From Pseudomonas sp. FP198 (lineage in GTDB: Bacteria; Pseudomonadota; Gammaproteobacteria; Pseudomonadales; Pseudomonadaceae): a DNA stretch of 64,000 bases. Below are positions 13,078-23,207 of this stretch, piece by piece; the first letter of the stretch is position 1, and the number at the start of each line of letters is the position of its first letter. Position numbers and translations under genes: made by a program. Below the pieces are notes generated by a model. The model saw only the letters and a list, made by a program, of their open reading frames with translations. It did not search any database and was not told where the DNA came from. The stretch lies in contig NZ_CP117452.1 in the NCBI RefSeq assembly GCF_030687895.1, positions 3,675,501 to 3,739,500 of the forward strand, read 5' to 3'.

Positions 13078-14081
13078 GCTGGTTCACCCCTGAAGTGATC
13101 GCGGTGATCCTGACGGTCCTCAAGGCCATCGTGATCCTGCTGGCCGTGGTGGTCTGCGGCGCGTTGCTGAGCTTCGTCGAACGTCGCCTGCTGGGCTGGT
13201 GGCAGGACCGCTACGGTCCGAACCGCGTCGGCCCGTTCGGCATGTTCCAGATCGCCGCCGACATGATCAAGATGTTCTTCAAGGAAGACTGGACGCCACC
13301 GTTTGCCGACAAGGTGATCTTCACCCTGGCACCGGTCGTGGCCATGAGCGCCTTGCTGATCGCCTTCGCGGTCATCCCGATCACCCCGACCTGGGGCGTG
13401 GCGGACCTGAACATCGGCCTGCTGTTCTTCTTCGCCATGGCCGGTCTTTCGGTGTACGCGGTGCTGTTCGCCGGTTGGTCGAGCAACAACAAGTTCGCCC
13501 TGCTCGGCAGCCTGCGGGCCTCGGCCCAGACCGTGTCCTATGAAGTGTTCATGGGCCTGTCGCTGATGGGTATCGTGATCCAGGCCGGCTCGTTCAACAT
13601 GCGCGACATCGTCGAGTACCAGGCCCAGAACCTGTGGTTCATCATTCCGCAGTTCTTCGGTTTCTGTACGTTTTTCATCGCCGGCGTCGCCGTGACTCAC
13701 CGTCACCCCTTCGACCAGCCGGAAGCGGAACAGGAACTGGCCGACGGTTACCACATTGAATATGCCGGCATGAAATGGGGCATGTTCTTCGTTGGCGAGT
13801 ACATCGGCATCATCCTGATCTCGGCGCTGCTGGTAACGCTGTTCTTTGGCGGCTGGCACGGTCCGTTCGGCATCCTGCCGCAACTGTCCTTCGTCTGGTT
13901 CGCCCTGAAGACCGCGTTCTTCATCATGCTGTTCGTCCTGCTGCGCGCCTCGATCCCGCGCCCACGCTACGACCAGGTGATGGACTTCAGCTGGAAGTTC
14001 TGCCTGCCGCTGACCCTGATCAACATGCTGGTGACCGCTGCGATCGTTTTGATGAACGCGCCCGCGGCCGCGGTTCAGTGA
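13074..14081 (+). CDS. nuoH: NADH-quinone oxidoreductase subunit H
   Basis: A 335-residue membrane subunit (ND1) with about eight hydrophobic helices. It joins the peripheral arm to the membrane arm and forms much of the quinone channel. The signature [21 protein letters not shown] lies near residues 33-53, and the second conserved loop [17 protein letters not shown] with its invariant acidic residues is present. The start overlaps the nuoG stop (ATGA), indicating translational coupling. Confidence 0.96.
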   Translation: MSWFTPEVIAVILTVLKAIVILLAVVVCGALLSFVERRLLGWWQDRYGPNRVGPFGMFQIAADMIKMFFKEDWTPPFADKVIFTLAPVVAMSALLIAFAVIPITPTWGVADLNIGLLFFFAMAGLSVYAVLFAGWSSNNKFALLGSLRASAQTVSYEVFMGLSLMGIVIQAGSFNMRDIVEYQAQNLWFIIPQFFGFCTFFIAGVAVTHRHPFDQPEAEQELADGYHIEYAGMKWGMFFVGEYIGIILISALLVTLFFGGWHGPFGILPQLSFVWFALKTAFFIMLFVLLRASIPRPRYDQVMDFSWKFCLPLTLINMLVTAAIVLMNAPAAAVQ

Positions 14082-14092
14082 GGATTTGACCC

Positions 14093-14641
14093 ATGTTCAA
14101 ATATATTGGCGACATCGTTAAGGGTACCGGTACCCAACTGCGAAGCCTGGTCATGATCTTCGGCCATGGCTTTCGCAAGCGCGACACCCTGCAATACCCG
14201 GAAGAAGCGGTCTACCTGGCGCCGCGTTATCGCGGCCGCATCGTCCTGACCCGCGACCCTGACGGCGAGGAACGCTGCGTGGCCTGCAACCTGTGCGCCG
14301 TGGCGTGCCCGGTAGGTTGCATCTCGCTGCAGAAAGCCGAGACCGAAGACGGTCGCTGGTACCCGGACTTCTTCCGTATCAACTTCTCGCGCTGCATTTT
14401 CTGCGGGTTGTGCGAGGAAGCGTGCCCGACCACCGCGATCCAGCTCACGCCGGATTTCGAAATGGCCGATTTCAAGCGTCAGGACCTGGTGTACGAGAAA
14501 GAAGACTTGCTGATTTCCGGTCCCGGTAAAAACCCTGATTACAACTTCTATCGTGTTGCAGGTATGGCCATTGCCGGTAAGCCGAAAGGCGCCGCGCAGA
14601 ACGAAGCCGAACCGATCAACGTGAAGAGCTTGCTGCCTTAA
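14093..14641 (+). CDS. nuoI: NADH-quinone oxidoreductase subunit I
   Basis: A 182-residue ferredoxin-like subunit holding the two 4Fe-4S clusters N6a and N6b, which pass electrons from NuoG to NuoB. Both CxxCxxCxxxCP motifs are visible: [15 protein letters not shown] and [15 protein letters not shown], with about 35 residues between them. An amphipathic N-terminal helix ([12 protein letters not shown]) anchors it to the membrane arm. It starts 11 bases after nuoH and ends 9 bases before nuoJ. Confidence 0.96.
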   Translation: MFKYIGDIVKGTGTQLRSLVMIFGHGFRKRDTLQYPEEAVYLAPRYRGRIVLTRDPDGEERCVACNLCAVACPVGCISLQKAETEDGRWYPDFFRINFSRCIFCGLCEEACPTTAIQLTPDFEMADFKRQDLVYEKEDLLISGPGKNPDYNFYRVAGMAIAGKPKGAAQNEAEPINVKSLLP

Positions 14642-14650
14642 GGAAGAAAG

Positions 14651-15151
14651 ATGGAATTCGCTTTCTATTTCGCATCGGGTATCGCGGTGGTGTCCACGCT
14701 TCGTGTGGTCACCAACACCAACCCCGTGCACGCCCTGCTCTACCTGATCATTTCGCTGATCGCCGTGGCCATGACCTTTTTCGCTCTCGGAGCACCGTTC
14801 GCCGGTGCCCTGGAAGTGATCGCCTACGCCGGCGCCATCATGGTGCTGTTCGTATTCGTGGTGATGATGCTCAACCTGGGTCCGGCGGCCGTCCAGCAGG
14901 AACGCTCCTGGCTCAAGCCGGGCATCTGGGCCGGGCCGGTGATTCTCTCCGCGCTGCTGCTGGGTGAACTGCTGTATGTGCTGTTCGCCCACCAGAGCGG
15001 CCAGGCCATCGGCCACACCACCGTAGGCGCCAAGGCCGTGGGCATCAGCCTGTTCGGTCCGTACCTGCTGGTGGTCGAACTCGCCTCGATGCTGCTGCTT
15101 GCCGCAGTCGTCACGGCGTTCCATTTGGGCCGTAACGAGGCGAAGGAGTAA
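14651..15151 (+). CDS. nuoJ: NADH-quinone oxidoreductase subunit J
   Basis: A 166-residue membrane subunit (ND6) with five hydrophobic segments. The conserved third helix with the pi-bulge region reads [20 protein letters not shown], typical of NuoJ. AGGAAGA lies just upstream of the ATG. The stop is 4 bases before the nuoK start. It helps couple quinone chemistry to the proton path along the membrane arm. Confidence 0.95.
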
Positions 15152-15155
15152 TCAC

Positions 15156-15464
15156 ATGCCTGCTATCCCTCTCGAGCATGGTCTGGCGGTTGCCGGCATC
15201 CTGTTCTGTCTCGGTCTGGTCGGCCTGATGGTCCGCCGCAACATTCTGTTCGTGCTGATGAGCCTGGAGGTCATGATGAATGCCTCCGCCCTGGCCTTCA
15301 TCGTCGCGGGCGCGCGCTGGGCGCAACCGGATGGACAGATCATGTTCATCCTGGTGATCAGCCTGGCAGCCGCCGAGGCCAGTATCGGCCTGGCGATCCT
15401 GTTGCAGCTGTACCGCCGCTTCCACACTCTCGATATTGACGCTGCCAGCGAGATGCGCGGATGA
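15156..15464 (+). CDS. nuoK: NADH-quinone oxidoreductase subunit K
   Basis: A 102-residue membrane subunit (ND4L) of three helices. The conserved glutamates are visible in MSLEVMMNA and [10 protein letters not shown]. The ATG at 15156 ([10 protein letters not shown]) follows a GAGG/AAGGAG stretch in the end of nuoJ; the longer reading from 15099 lies inside nuoJ and was rejected. It overlaps nuoL by 4 bases. Confidence 0.95.
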
Positions 15465-17314
15465 ACCTTCTCTTCCTGACTTTCGTATTTCCCCTCATCG
15501 GTTTCCTGCTGCTGTCGTTCTCCCGTGGACGCTGGTCGGAAAACCTTTCGGCGCTGGTTGGCGTGGGCTCGATCGGCCTGTCCGCCCTCGTCACCGCCTA
15601 CGTGATCTGGCAATTCAACGTCGCCCCACCGGAAGGTGGCGCCTACGTGCAGGTGCTGTGGCAGTGGATGGCGGTGGAAGGCTTCACGCCGAACTTCGCC
15701 CTCTACCTGGACGGCCTGTCGGTGACCATGCTTGGCGTGGTGGTCGGCGTGGGTTTCCTGATCCACCTGTTCGCGTCCTGGTACATGCGCGGTGAAGCCG
15801 GTTACTCGCGCTTCTTCGCCTACACCAACCTGTTCATCGCCAGCATGCTGTTCCTGGTGCTCGGCGATAACCTGTTGTTCCTGTACTTCGGCTGGGAAGG
15901 CGTGGGCCTGTGCTCGTACCTGTTGATCGGTTTCTACTACAGCAACCGCAACAACGGTAACGCCGCGCTCAAGGCGTTCATCGTGACCCGCATCGGCGAC
16001 GTGTTCATGGCCATCGGCCTGTTCATCCTGTTCCAGCAACTGGGCACGCTGAATATCCAGGAGCTGCTGGTTCGTGCGCCGGAGCACTTCAAGGCCGGTG
16101 ACTTCTGGATCGTCCTCGCGACCCTGATGCTGCTGGGCGGTGCTGTCGGTAAATCCGCGCAACTGCCGCTGCAGACCTGGTTGGCGGACGCGATGGCCGG
16201 CCCGACCCCGGTTTCGGCACTGATCCACGCCGCGACCATGGTCACCGCGGGCGTCTACCTGATCGCCCGTACCCATGGCCTGTTCGCCCTGGCGCCGGAC
16301 ATCCTGCACCTGGTCGGCCTCGTTGGCGGCGTGACCCTGGTGCTGGCCGGTTTTGCCGCGCTGGTGCAGACCGACATCAAGCGTATCCTCGCCTACTCGA
16401 CCATGAGCCAGATTGGCTACATGTTCCTGGCCCTGGGCGTCGGCGCCTGGGAAGGCGCGATCTTCCACCTGATGACCCACGCCTTCTTCAAGGCCCTGCT
16501 GTTCCTTGCTTCCGGTGCGGTGATCGTTGCCTGCCACCACGAGCAGAACATCTTCAAGATGGGTGGCCTGTGGAAAAAACTGCCGCTGGCCTACGCCAGC
16601 TTCATCGTTGGCGGCGCGGCCCTGGCGGCCCTGCCACTGGTCACCGCCGGTTTCTACTCCAAGGACGAGATCCTCTGGGAAGCGTTCGCCAGCGGTAACC
16701 AGGGCCTGCTTTACGCCGGCCTGGTGGGTGCGTTCATGACCTCGCTGTACACCTTCCGCCTGATCTTCATCGCGTTCCACGGTGAAGCCAAGACCGAAGC
16801 CCACGCCGGCCACGGCATCGCCCACTGGCTGCCGCTGTCGGTGCTGATCGTGCTGTCGACCTTCGTCGGCGCAATGATCACCCCACCGCTGGCCGATGTG
16901 CTGCCGCAAAGCGTCGGCCATGCCGGCGGCGAAGCCAAGCACAGCCTGGAAATCGCCTCGGGCGCCATCGCCCTGGCGGGGATCCTGCTGGCCGCCCTGC
17001 TGTTCCTCGGCAAGCGCCGCTTCGTCACGGCCATCGCCAACAGCGGCATCGGGCGTTTCCTCTCGGCCTGGTGGTTCGCCGCCTGGGGCTTCGACTGGAT
17101 CTACGACAAACTGTTCGTCAAGCCATACCTTGCGATCAGCCACATTCTGCGCAAAGACCCGCTCGACCAGACCATTGGCCTGATCCCGCGCATGGCCAAG
17201 GGCGGCCACACCGCCCTGAGCCGTACCGAGACCGGTCAACTGCGTTGGTATGCGGCTTCCATGGCGGCTGGCGCCGTGCTGGTTATCGGCGCCATCGTGC
17301 TGGTAGCGGTCTGA
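15461..17314 (+). CDS. nuoL: NADH-quinone oxidoreductase subunit L
   Basis: The 617-residue distal antiporter-like proton-pumping subunit (ND5). The family core is visible: [51 protein letters not shown] region with its key Lys and His residues, and [17 protein letters not shown]. The C-terminal part includes the lateral amphipathic helix HL followed by a last transmembrane segment near the end. It overlaps nuoK by 4 bases and is followed by nuoM after 39 bases. Confidence 0.96.
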
Positions 17315-17353
17315 TATGAACCTTGCGAACTTGCGAAAGGAAACGAGCCCGTC

Positions 17354-18886
17354 ATGATTCTGCCCTGGCTAATCCTGATCCCCTTCATCGGCGGCCTGCT
17401 GTGCTGGATGGCGGAGCGTTCCAGCTCTACCCTCCCGCGCTGGATTGCGCTGCTGACCATGTCCCTGGAACTCGCGCTCGGCCTCTGGCTGTGGGCGACC
17501 GGCGACTATTCATTTGCACCGGCGCCTGGCGCCGATCCGACCTGGGCGCTTGAGTTCAAGCACACCTGGATCGAGCGCTTCGGCATCAGCGTGCACCTGG
17601 CCCTTGATGGCCTGTCGCTGCTGATGATCCTGCTGACCGGCCTGCTGGGTATTCTCTCGGTACTCTGCTCCTGGAAAGAGATCCAGCGTCACGTCGGTTT
17701 CTTCCACCTGAACCTGATGTGGATCCTGGGCGGTGTCGTCGGCGTGTTCCTGGCGCTGGACCTGTTCATGTTCTTCTTCTTCTGGGAAATGATGCTGGTG
17801 CCGATGTACTTCCTCATCGCGCTCTGGGGTCACAGTTCTTCGGACGGCAAGAAAACCCGGATCTACGCGGCGACCAAGTTCTTCATCTTCACCCAGGCTT
17901 CCGGCCTGATCATGCTGGTGGCGATCCTTGGCCTGGTGCTGGTGAACTTCAACAATACTGGCGTGATTACCTTCAACTACGCCGACCTGTTGAAAGTGCA
18001 GATGTCGCGCACCACCGAGTACGTGCTGATGCTGGGCTTCTTCATCGCCTTTGCGGTGAAGCTGCCGGTAGTGCCGTTCCACTCCTGGCTGCCGGACGCC
18101 CACGCCCAGGCACCGACCGCCGGTTCCGTGGACCTGGCCGGTATCCTGTTGAAAACGGCGGCGTACGGCCTGCTGCGTTTCGCCCTGCCGCTGTTCCCGA
18201 ATGCCTCGGCGGAGTTCGCGCCGATTGCCATGACGCTGGGCCTGATCGGGATTTTCTACGGTGCGTTCCTGGCGTTTGCCCAGACCGACATCAAGCGCCT
18301 GATCGCCTTCTCCAGCGTCTCGCACATGGGCTTCGTGCTGATCGGGATCTACTCCGGCAGCCAGCTGGCCCTGCAAGGCGCGGTGATCCAGATGCTCGCC
18401 CACGGCCTGTCGGCCGCGGCGCTGTTTATCCTCAGCGGCCAGTTGTACGAGCGCCTGCACACCCGGGACATGCGAGAAATGGGCGGCATCTGGTCGCGCA
18501 TCGCCTACCTGCCGGCCATCAGCCTGTTCTTCGCGGCCGCTTCCCTGGGCCTGCCAGGCACCGGCAACTTCGTCGGCGAGTTCCTGATCCTGATCGGCTC
18601 GTTCGTCAGCGCACCGTGGATCACCGCGATCGCCACGTCCGGCCTGGTGTTCGGTTCGGTCTACTCGCTGATCATGATCCACCGCGCCTACTTCGGTCCG
18701 GCCAAGTCGGACGAAGTGCTGCGTGGCATGGACGGTCGCGAACTGATCATGGTGCTCGGCCTTGCGGTGCTGCTGGTTTACCTCGGCGTCTACCCGCAAC
18801 CGTTCCTCGACACCTCTGCCGCCACGATGCATGGCGTGCAGCAGTGGCTCGGCACCGCCTTCTCTCAACTCGCTTCGGCCCGGTAA
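17354..18886 (+). CDS. nuoM: NADH-quinone oxidoreductase subunit M
   Basis: A 510-residue antiporter-like proton-pumping subunit (ND4) with about 14 hydrophobic helices. The conserved glutamate lies in [14 protein letters not shown], and the lysine-bearing helix reads [20 protein letters not shown]. The [17 protein letters not shown] segment is the hallmark of the family. AAGGAAACGAG lies upstream of the ATG, and the gene ends 7 bases before nuoN. Confidence 0.96.
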   Translation: MILPWLILIPFIGGLLCWMAERSSSTLPRWIALLTMSLELALGLWLWATGDYSFAPAPGADPTWALEFKHTWIERFGISVHLALDGLSLLMILLTGLLGILSVLCSWKEIQRHVGFFHLNLMWILGGVVGVFLALDLFMFFFFWEMMLVPMYFLIALWGHSSSDGKKTRIYAATKFFIFTQASGLIMLVAILGLVLVNFNNTGVITFNYADLLKVQMSRTTEYVLMLGFFIAFAVKLPVVPFHSWLPDAHAQAPTAGSVDLAGILLKTAAYGLLRFALPLFPNASAEFAPIAMTLGLIGIFYGAFLAFAQTDIKRLIAFSSVSHMGFVLIGIYSGSQLALQGAVIQMLAHGLSAAALFILSGQLYERLHTRDMREMGGIWSRIAYLPAISLFFAAASLGLPGTGNFVGEFLILIGSFVSAPWITAIATSGLVFGSVYSLIMIHRAYFGPAKSDEVLRGMDGRELIMVLGLAVLLVYLGVYPQPFLDTSAATMHGVQQWLGTAFSQLASAR

Positions 18887-18893
18887 GAGCGCT

Positions 18894-20357
18894 ATGGAAT
18901 TCACGATTCAACACTTTATCGCGCTTGCGCCGCTGTTGATCACCAGCGCCACGATCATCGTGGTGATGCTGGCGATCGCCTGGCGGCGCAATCACTCGCA
19001 GACCTTCCTGCTGTCGGTGGCGGGGCTGAACCTGGCCTTGCTGTCGATCCTGCCGGCCCTGAAAGTCGCGCCACTGGCGGTCACGCCACTGATCCAGATC
19101 GACAGCTTCGCCTGCCTGTACATGGCGCTGATCCTGGTCGCCACCCTCGCCTGCGTCACCCTCGCCCACGCCTACCTGGGTGATGGCGGTTCGGGTTACC
19201 CGGGCAACCGCGAAGAACTGTACCTGCTGATCCTGATGGCCGCCGCCGGTGGCCTGGTCCTGGTCAGCGCGCAGCACCTGGCCAGCCTGTTCATTGGCCT
19301 GGAACTGCTGTCGGTGCCGGTCTACGGCCTGGTGGCCTATGCCTTCTTCAACAAGCGTTCGCTGGAAGCCGGCATCAAGTACATGGTGCTGTCGGCGGCC
19401 GGTTCCGCGTTCCTGCTGTTCGGCATGGCCCTGCTCTACGCCGAAGCCGGCACCCTGAGCTTCGTCGGCATCGGCCAGGCCCTGGCGGCCACCGGCCTGC
19501 CTAGCCCGATCGCGCAACTGGGCCTGGGCATGATGCTGATCGGCCTGGCGTTCAAGCTGTCGCTGGTGCCCTTCCACCTCTGGACCCCGGACGTCTACGA
19601 AGGCGCCCCGGCGCCGGTGGCGGCGTTCCTGGCGACCGCTTCGAAAGTGGCGGTGTTCGCGGTGATGGTCCGGCTGTTCCAGATCTCGCCAGTGGCCAGC
19701 AGCGGTGTCCTGAGCAACGTGCTGACGATCATCGCCATCGCGTCGATCCTGTTTGGTAACCTGCTGGCGCTGACCCAGAGCAACCTCAAGCGTTTGCTCG
19801 GTTACTCGTCCATCGCCCACTTCGGCTACCTGCTGATCGCCCTGATCGCCAGCAAAGGCCTGGCCGTGGAAGCCATCGGCGTGTACCTGGTGACCTACGT
19901 GATCACCAGCCTCGGTGCCTTCGGCGTGATCACCCTGATGTCCTCGCCGTACAACGGCCGCGACGCCGACGCCCTGTACGAATACCGCGGCCTGTTCTGG
20001 CGGCGTCCGTACCTGACTGCCGTGCTGACCGTGATGATGCTGTCCCTGGCCGGCATCCCGCTGACCGCCGGCTTCATCGGCAAGTTCTACATCATCGCCA
20101 CCGGCGTCGAGGCCCACCAATGGTGGCTGGTCGGCTCCCTGGTGCTGGGCAGTGCCATCGGCGTGTTCTACTACCTGCGCGTGATGGTCACCCTGTACCT
20201 GATGGAACCGAACCTGCGTCGTCACGATGCCGAGTTGCACTGGGAACAGAAGGCAGGCGGCGTGATGCTGTTGGCCATCGCCGTCCTGGCGTTCTTCCTC
20301 GGCGTGTACCCGCAGCCGTTGTTGACGCTGGTCCAGCAGGCGGGCCTGGCCGGCTGA
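18894..20357 (+). CDS. nuoN: NADH-quinone oxidoreductase subunit N
   Basis: The 487-residue third antiporter-like subunit (ND2), last gene of the operon. Recognisable elements are [41 protein letters not shown] and [17 protein letters not shown]. The ATG at 18894 (MEFTIQHF) comes 7 bases after nuoM; the longer reading from 18762 lies inside nuoM. A clear terminator 28 bases downstream closes the transcript. Confidence 0.96.
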   Translation: MEFTIQHFIALAPLLITSATIIVVMLAIAWRRNHSQTFLLSVAGLNLALLSILPALKVAPLAVTPLIQIDSFACLYMALILVATLACVTLAHAYLGDGGSGYPGNREELYLLILMAAAGGLVLVSAQHLASLFIGLELLSVPVYGLVAYAFFNKRSLEAGIKYMVLSAAGSAFLLFGMALLYAEAGTLSFVGIGQALAATGLPSPIAQLGLGMMLIGLAFKLSLVPFHLWTPDVYEGAPAPVAAFLATASKVAVFAVMVRLFQISPVASSGVLSNVLTIIAIASILFGNLLALTQSNLKRLLGYSSIAHFGYLLIALIASKGLAVEAIGVYLVTYVITSLGAFGVITLMSSPYNGRDADALYEYRGLFWRRPYLTAVLTVMMLSLAGIPLTAGFIGKFYIIATGVEAHQWWLVGSLVLGSAIGVFYYLRVMVTLYLMEPNLRRHDAELHWEQKAGGVMLLAIAVLAFFLGVYPQPLLTLVQQAGLAG

Positions 20358-20385
20358 TCGCCTGAGCGTCATCGCTGACAAAAAT

Positions 20386-20416
20386 GCCCGTATCGTGAGA
20401 TGCGGGCTTTTTTTTT
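20386..20416 (+). terminator. Rho-independent terminator of the nuo operon
   Basis: A 9-bp stem (GCCCGTATC / GATGCGGGC, one G-U pair) with the loop GTGA is followed by nine T. Confidence 0.93.
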
Positions 20417-20430
20417 GAGCTGGATTTGAC

Positions 20431-20550
20431 CCGTGGCGAGGGAGCTTGCTCCCACTGGGTTGCGCAGCAGCCCCATCGCTTCACCGCGTCAGGTCAGGCA
20501 AATTTTACGACTGCTGCGCAGCCGAGCGGGAGCAAGCTCCCTCGCCACGG
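20431..20550. repeat. REP pair (GTGGCGAGGGAGC family), inverted
   Basis: The left copy reads CCGTGGCGAGGGAGCTTGCT and the right copy is its inverted complement ending CCTCGCCACGG, with inner GCTGCGCAGC palindromes. It fills most of the 420-base gap between nuoN and the hemerythrin gene; the remainder holds the nuo terminator and an AT-rich promoter-like stretch near 20640-20685. Confidence 0.9.
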
Positions 20551-20777
20551 GTCGGTGTTTTTCTGGGCCACACAACGTACCCCGCAGCGCAAAGTGCAAG
20601 GCATTTTCAGCGGGCCTCATGCAGCCTGCACGATGGTGAAAAGTCTCGATAATTTAAGTCATTGATTCAAAAGAGTTTTATCAAGCGGCTCGGCTGGCAC
20701 GGTGGATGCACCTGTCCTGTTAGGTGGCGTCGGCGCTCGAAGCCGGCCCGCATCCGTGAATGACCGAGGAGCAACAC

Positions 20778-21251
20778 ATGAACGCCATCGACCTGTTGAA
20801 AGCCGACCATGAACGCGTGAAGGGCATCCTGTCCCAGTTGAGCGAATCGACCGACCGCGCCATCAAGAAACGCACCGAACTGTTGGCCAAGCTGGAAATG
20901 GAAGTGTCCATCCATACCCGCCTGGAAGAAGAAATCCTTTATCCGGCCTTCAAGCAGGAAGGCGGCAAGGACGAAGCCGAGATGTACTACGAAGCCAAGG
21001 AAGAGCACCGCACCGTCGATTCCCTGGTGCTGCCCGACCTGAAAAACACCGACCCTTCCCAGCCTGAGTTCGCCGGTCGCGTGAAAGTGGTCAAGGAGTT
21101 GCTGGAACATCACATCGAGGAAGAAGAGGAAGAAATGTTTCCTAAAGCCGAAGAAATCCTCGGCAAGGCCAAGCTCGAAGAACTGGGCAATCAGATGGAA
21201 GCCGTGAAGGCCCAGTACAAAAAAGAGTTCACCGCCAACCTGGCTGCCTGA
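20778..21251 (+). CDS. Hemerythrin-domain protein
   Basis: A 157-residue all-helical protein. The histidine/acidic ligands of a diiron hemerythrin HHE fold are visible in DHERVKGIL, HTRLEEEILYP, EEHRTVD and LEHHIEEEEEEMFP. Proteins of this kind bind oxygen, nitric oxide or iron in the cytoplasm; the exact role here is not predictable. GAGGAG at 20766-20771 fixes the ATG at 20778 rather than the one at 20760. It is a single-gene unit with a terminator after it. The C-terminal lysine-rich helix has no clear assignment. Confidence 0.88.
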   Translation: MNAIDLLKADHERVKGILSQLSESTDRAIKKRTELLAKLEMEVSIHTRLEEEILYPAFKQEGGKDEAEMYYEAKEEHRTVDSLVLPDLKNTDPSQPEFAGRVKVVKELLEHHIEEEEEEMFPKAEEILGKAKLEELGNQMEAVKAQYKKEFTANLAA

Positions 21252-21266
21252 TCAAGGCGCCTTGAA

Positions 21267-21300
21267 ATTCAGCCGTCCCAGGGACGGCTGAATGCGTTTT
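21267..21300 (+). terminator. Hairpin terminator between convergent hemerythrin and LysR genes
   Basis: A 13-bp perfect inverted repeat (ATTCAGCCGTCCC / GGGACGGCTGAAT) is followed by GCGTTTTG on the plus strand. The U-tract is weaker on the minus strand, so it mainly serves the hemerythrin gene. Confidence 0.75.
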
Positions 21301-21307
21301 GCGCCAC

Positions 21308-22186
21308 CTACTGCATGTGTTCACGCAAGAATTCCACCAACGCCTGCACCGGTCGCGAGCTTTGTCGATGTTGTGGATAGACCGCCGACAGCGTCAGGGG
21401 CTCGGTCTCGAATCCCTCCAACACCTTGATCAGCCGCCCATCCCTCAACGCCTCACCGAGGATGAAGGTCGGCAGGTAAGTAATCCCCATGCCGGCAATC
21501 GCCGCATCCCTGAGCAAGTCGCCGTTATTGGCACGCATGCGTCCCACCACTTCCAGCGCCAACGGCTTGCCCTTTCCGGCGAATCGCCACTGCACCTGAC
21601 GGCTATGGCCGTACGGCAAACAGTCGTGGCTGCGCAGGTCTTCCGGTCGCGTCGGCGTGCCTCGCTGCGCCAGGTACGCGGCGCTGGCGCAATACACTCG
21701 CTCGATACTCGCGATGCGCCGCGCGATCAGGGTCGAATCTTCCAGCACACCGATCCTCAGCGCGAGGTCGTAACCCTCCCCCAGCAGGTCCACCGAGCGA
21801 TCACTCAGGTCGACCTCCACGGTGACATCCGGGTAGCGCTGCAAGAACAACGGCAGCAGGCTGCCCAGGTGCGCCACGGCGAAGGACAACGGAGCGCTGA
21901 GGCGGATGGTTCCGCGCGGCTCGCTGGTCTGGCCGCTGATGCCCTGCTCCACCTGCTCGACTTCGCTGAGCAGACGCAACGCCGCCTCATGATAGCGCTG
22001 GCCCAACGGAGTGACGTCCAGGCGGCGCGTTGAGCGATTGAGCAACCGAACCCCAAGCCGCTGCTCCAGCTCCATCAACTTGCGACTGACGAACTGCTTG
22101 GACAACCCAAGCTTGTCCGCCGCGGCGGTGAAACTGCCCGACTCCATGACCTGGGCAAAGATGCGCATTTCTTCGAAGGGGTTCAT
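21308..22186 (-). CDS. LysR family transcriptional regulator
   Basis: A 292-residue LysR protein: N-terminal winged helix (residues about 1-60, with FTAAADKLGLSKQFVSRKL as the recognition region) and a periplasmic-binding-like effector domain (from about 88). The ATG at 22186 is preferred to that at 22192 because GGA sits 6 bases upstream of it. It stands alone; the neighbouring ycaC is in the same direction but separated by REP elements and a terminator. The effector is unknown. Its closest general type is the AaeR/CrgA-like group of LysR proteins. Confidence 0.88.
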   Translation of the reverse strand: MNPFEEMRIFAQVMESGSFTAAADKLGLSKQFVSRKLMELEQRLGVRLLNRSTRRLDVTPLGQRYHEAALRLLSEVEQVEQGISGQTSEPRGTIRLSAPLSFAVAHLGSLLPLFLQRYPDVTVEVDLSDRSVDLLGEGYDLALRIGVLEDSTLIARRIASIERVYCASAAYLAQRGTPTRPEDLRSHDCLPYGHSRQVQWRFAGKGKPLALEVVGRMRANNGDLLRDAAIAGMGITYLPTFILGEALRDGRLIKVLEGFETEPLTLSAVYPQHRQSSRPVQALVEFLREHMQ

Positions 22187-22236
22187 TGTCATTCCGTGGG
22201 TGGGGCTTTATTTAGACATCCAAGCCGAATACAAAC

Positions 22237-22370
22237 CTGTGGCGAGGGGATTTATCCCCGCTGGGCTGCGCAGCAGCCCCAATAGTCAAATATATGAGCA
22301 TTCTGACACACCCAGTCAGCCTGTTTTGGGGCCGCTGCGCAGCCCAACGGGGATAAATCCCCTCGCCACA
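22237..22370. repeat. REP pair (GTGGCGAGGGGATTTATCCCC variant), inverted
   Basis: CTGTGGCGAGGGGATTTATC on the left and its inverted copy ending CCCCTCGCCACA on the right, with GCTGCGCAGC inner stems. It separates ycaC from the LysR gene. Confidence 0.9.
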
Positions 22371-22392
22371 ATGGTCATTTGCCAGATAAAAA

Positions 22393-22420
22393 GATGCCCG
22401 CACATTGGCGGGCATCCGTG
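22393..22420 (-). terminator. Rho-independent terminator after ycaC
   Basis: A 9-bp stem (GATGCCCGC / GCGGGCATC) at 22393-22416 is followed on the minus strand by TTTTTA, just past the ycaC stop. Confidence 0.9.
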
Positions 22421-22435
22421 CAGCAATAAAGCAGC

Positions 22436-23065
22436 TTACTTGGCAGTCAGCGCCGAGTAGCTGTTCATCAGGTTGCGGTAGTTGGGAATGCGCTGGGACA
22501 GCAGGTTGCCCAGGCCTTCGATATCGTTGCGCCAGTCGCGGTGCAGCTCACAGGCCACCGAGAACCAGTTCATCATTTGCGCGCCGGCGGCGGTCATGCG
22601 TACCCAGGCGGCTTGTTGCACGGTTTCGTTGAACGTACCCGAGGCGTCGGTCACGACAAACACGTCGAAACCTTCAGCCAGGGCCGACAGGGTCGGGAAC
22701 GCCACGCAGACATCGGTCACTACGCCGGCGATGATCAATTGCTTGCGGCCGGTGGCCTTGATTGCCTTGACGAAGTCTTCGTTGTCCCAGGCATTGATCT
22801 GGCCAGGGCGTGGAATGTACGGCGCGTCCGGGAACATTTCCTTGAGCTCCGGCACGATCGGGCCATTGGGGCCCTGTTCGAAACTGGTGGTCAGGATGGT
22901 CGGCAGGCCAAAGAACTTGGCCAGGTCAGCCAGGGCCAGCACGTTGTTCTTGAACTCGTTGGGCGAGAAATCCTGGACCAGGGAAATCAGGCCAGTCTGG
23001 TGATCGACCAGCAGGACGACCGCGTCGTCTTTGTTCAGGCGGTTGTAGGCGGGAACGTTGCTCAT
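22436..23065 (-). CDS. ycaC: Isochorismatase-family hydrolase (YcaC type)
   Basis: A 209-residue cysteine hydrolase closely resembling E. coli YcaC along its whole length. The candidate nucleophile is Cys120 in GVVTDVCVAF, with Asp21 in LLVDHQTGL. The segment APYIPRPGQINAWDNEDF and the ACELHRDWRNDIEGL stretch are diagnostic. YcaC forms octamers or larger rings in the cytoplasm; its substrate is not established. AGGAG lies 7 bases upstream of the ATG. A terminator follows, and REP copies isolate it from the upstream amidohydrolase gene. Confidence 0.9.
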   Translation of the reverse strand: MSNVPAYNRLNKDDAVVLLVDHQTGLISLVQDFSPNEFKNNVLALADLAKFFGLPTILTTSFEQGPNGPIVPELKEMFPDAPYIPRPGQINAWDNEDFVKAIKATGRKQLIIAGVVTDVCVAFPTLSALAEGFDVFVVTDASGTFNETVQQAAWVRMTAAGAQMMNWFSVACELHRDWRNDIEGLGNLLSQRIPNYRNLMNSYSALTAK

Positions 23066-23098
23066 GGGATGACTCCTTTGGATGGATATTACGAAACC

Positions 23099-23192
23099 TT
23101 GTGGGAGCGAGCCTGCTCGCGATGACGGTGTGTCAGCTTGCGGCGATGTCGGATGTGCCGACGCCTTCGCGAGCAGGCTCGCTCCCACAGGG
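23099..23192. repeat. REP pair (GTGGGAGCGAGC family), inverted
   Basis: Facing REP copies between the amidohydrolase stop and the ycaC start. The left one begins GTGGGAGCGAGCCTGCTCGC and the right one ends GGCTCGCTCCCACAGG. Confidence 0.9.
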
Positions 23193-23207
23193 AAATATGC
23201 TTGTCAG

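Noticed and set aside
15152..17239. A 695-residue antisense frame opposite nuoL and nuoK
   Set aside because: Gln/His/Asp-rich low-complexity translation typical of the complement of a membrane-protein gene.
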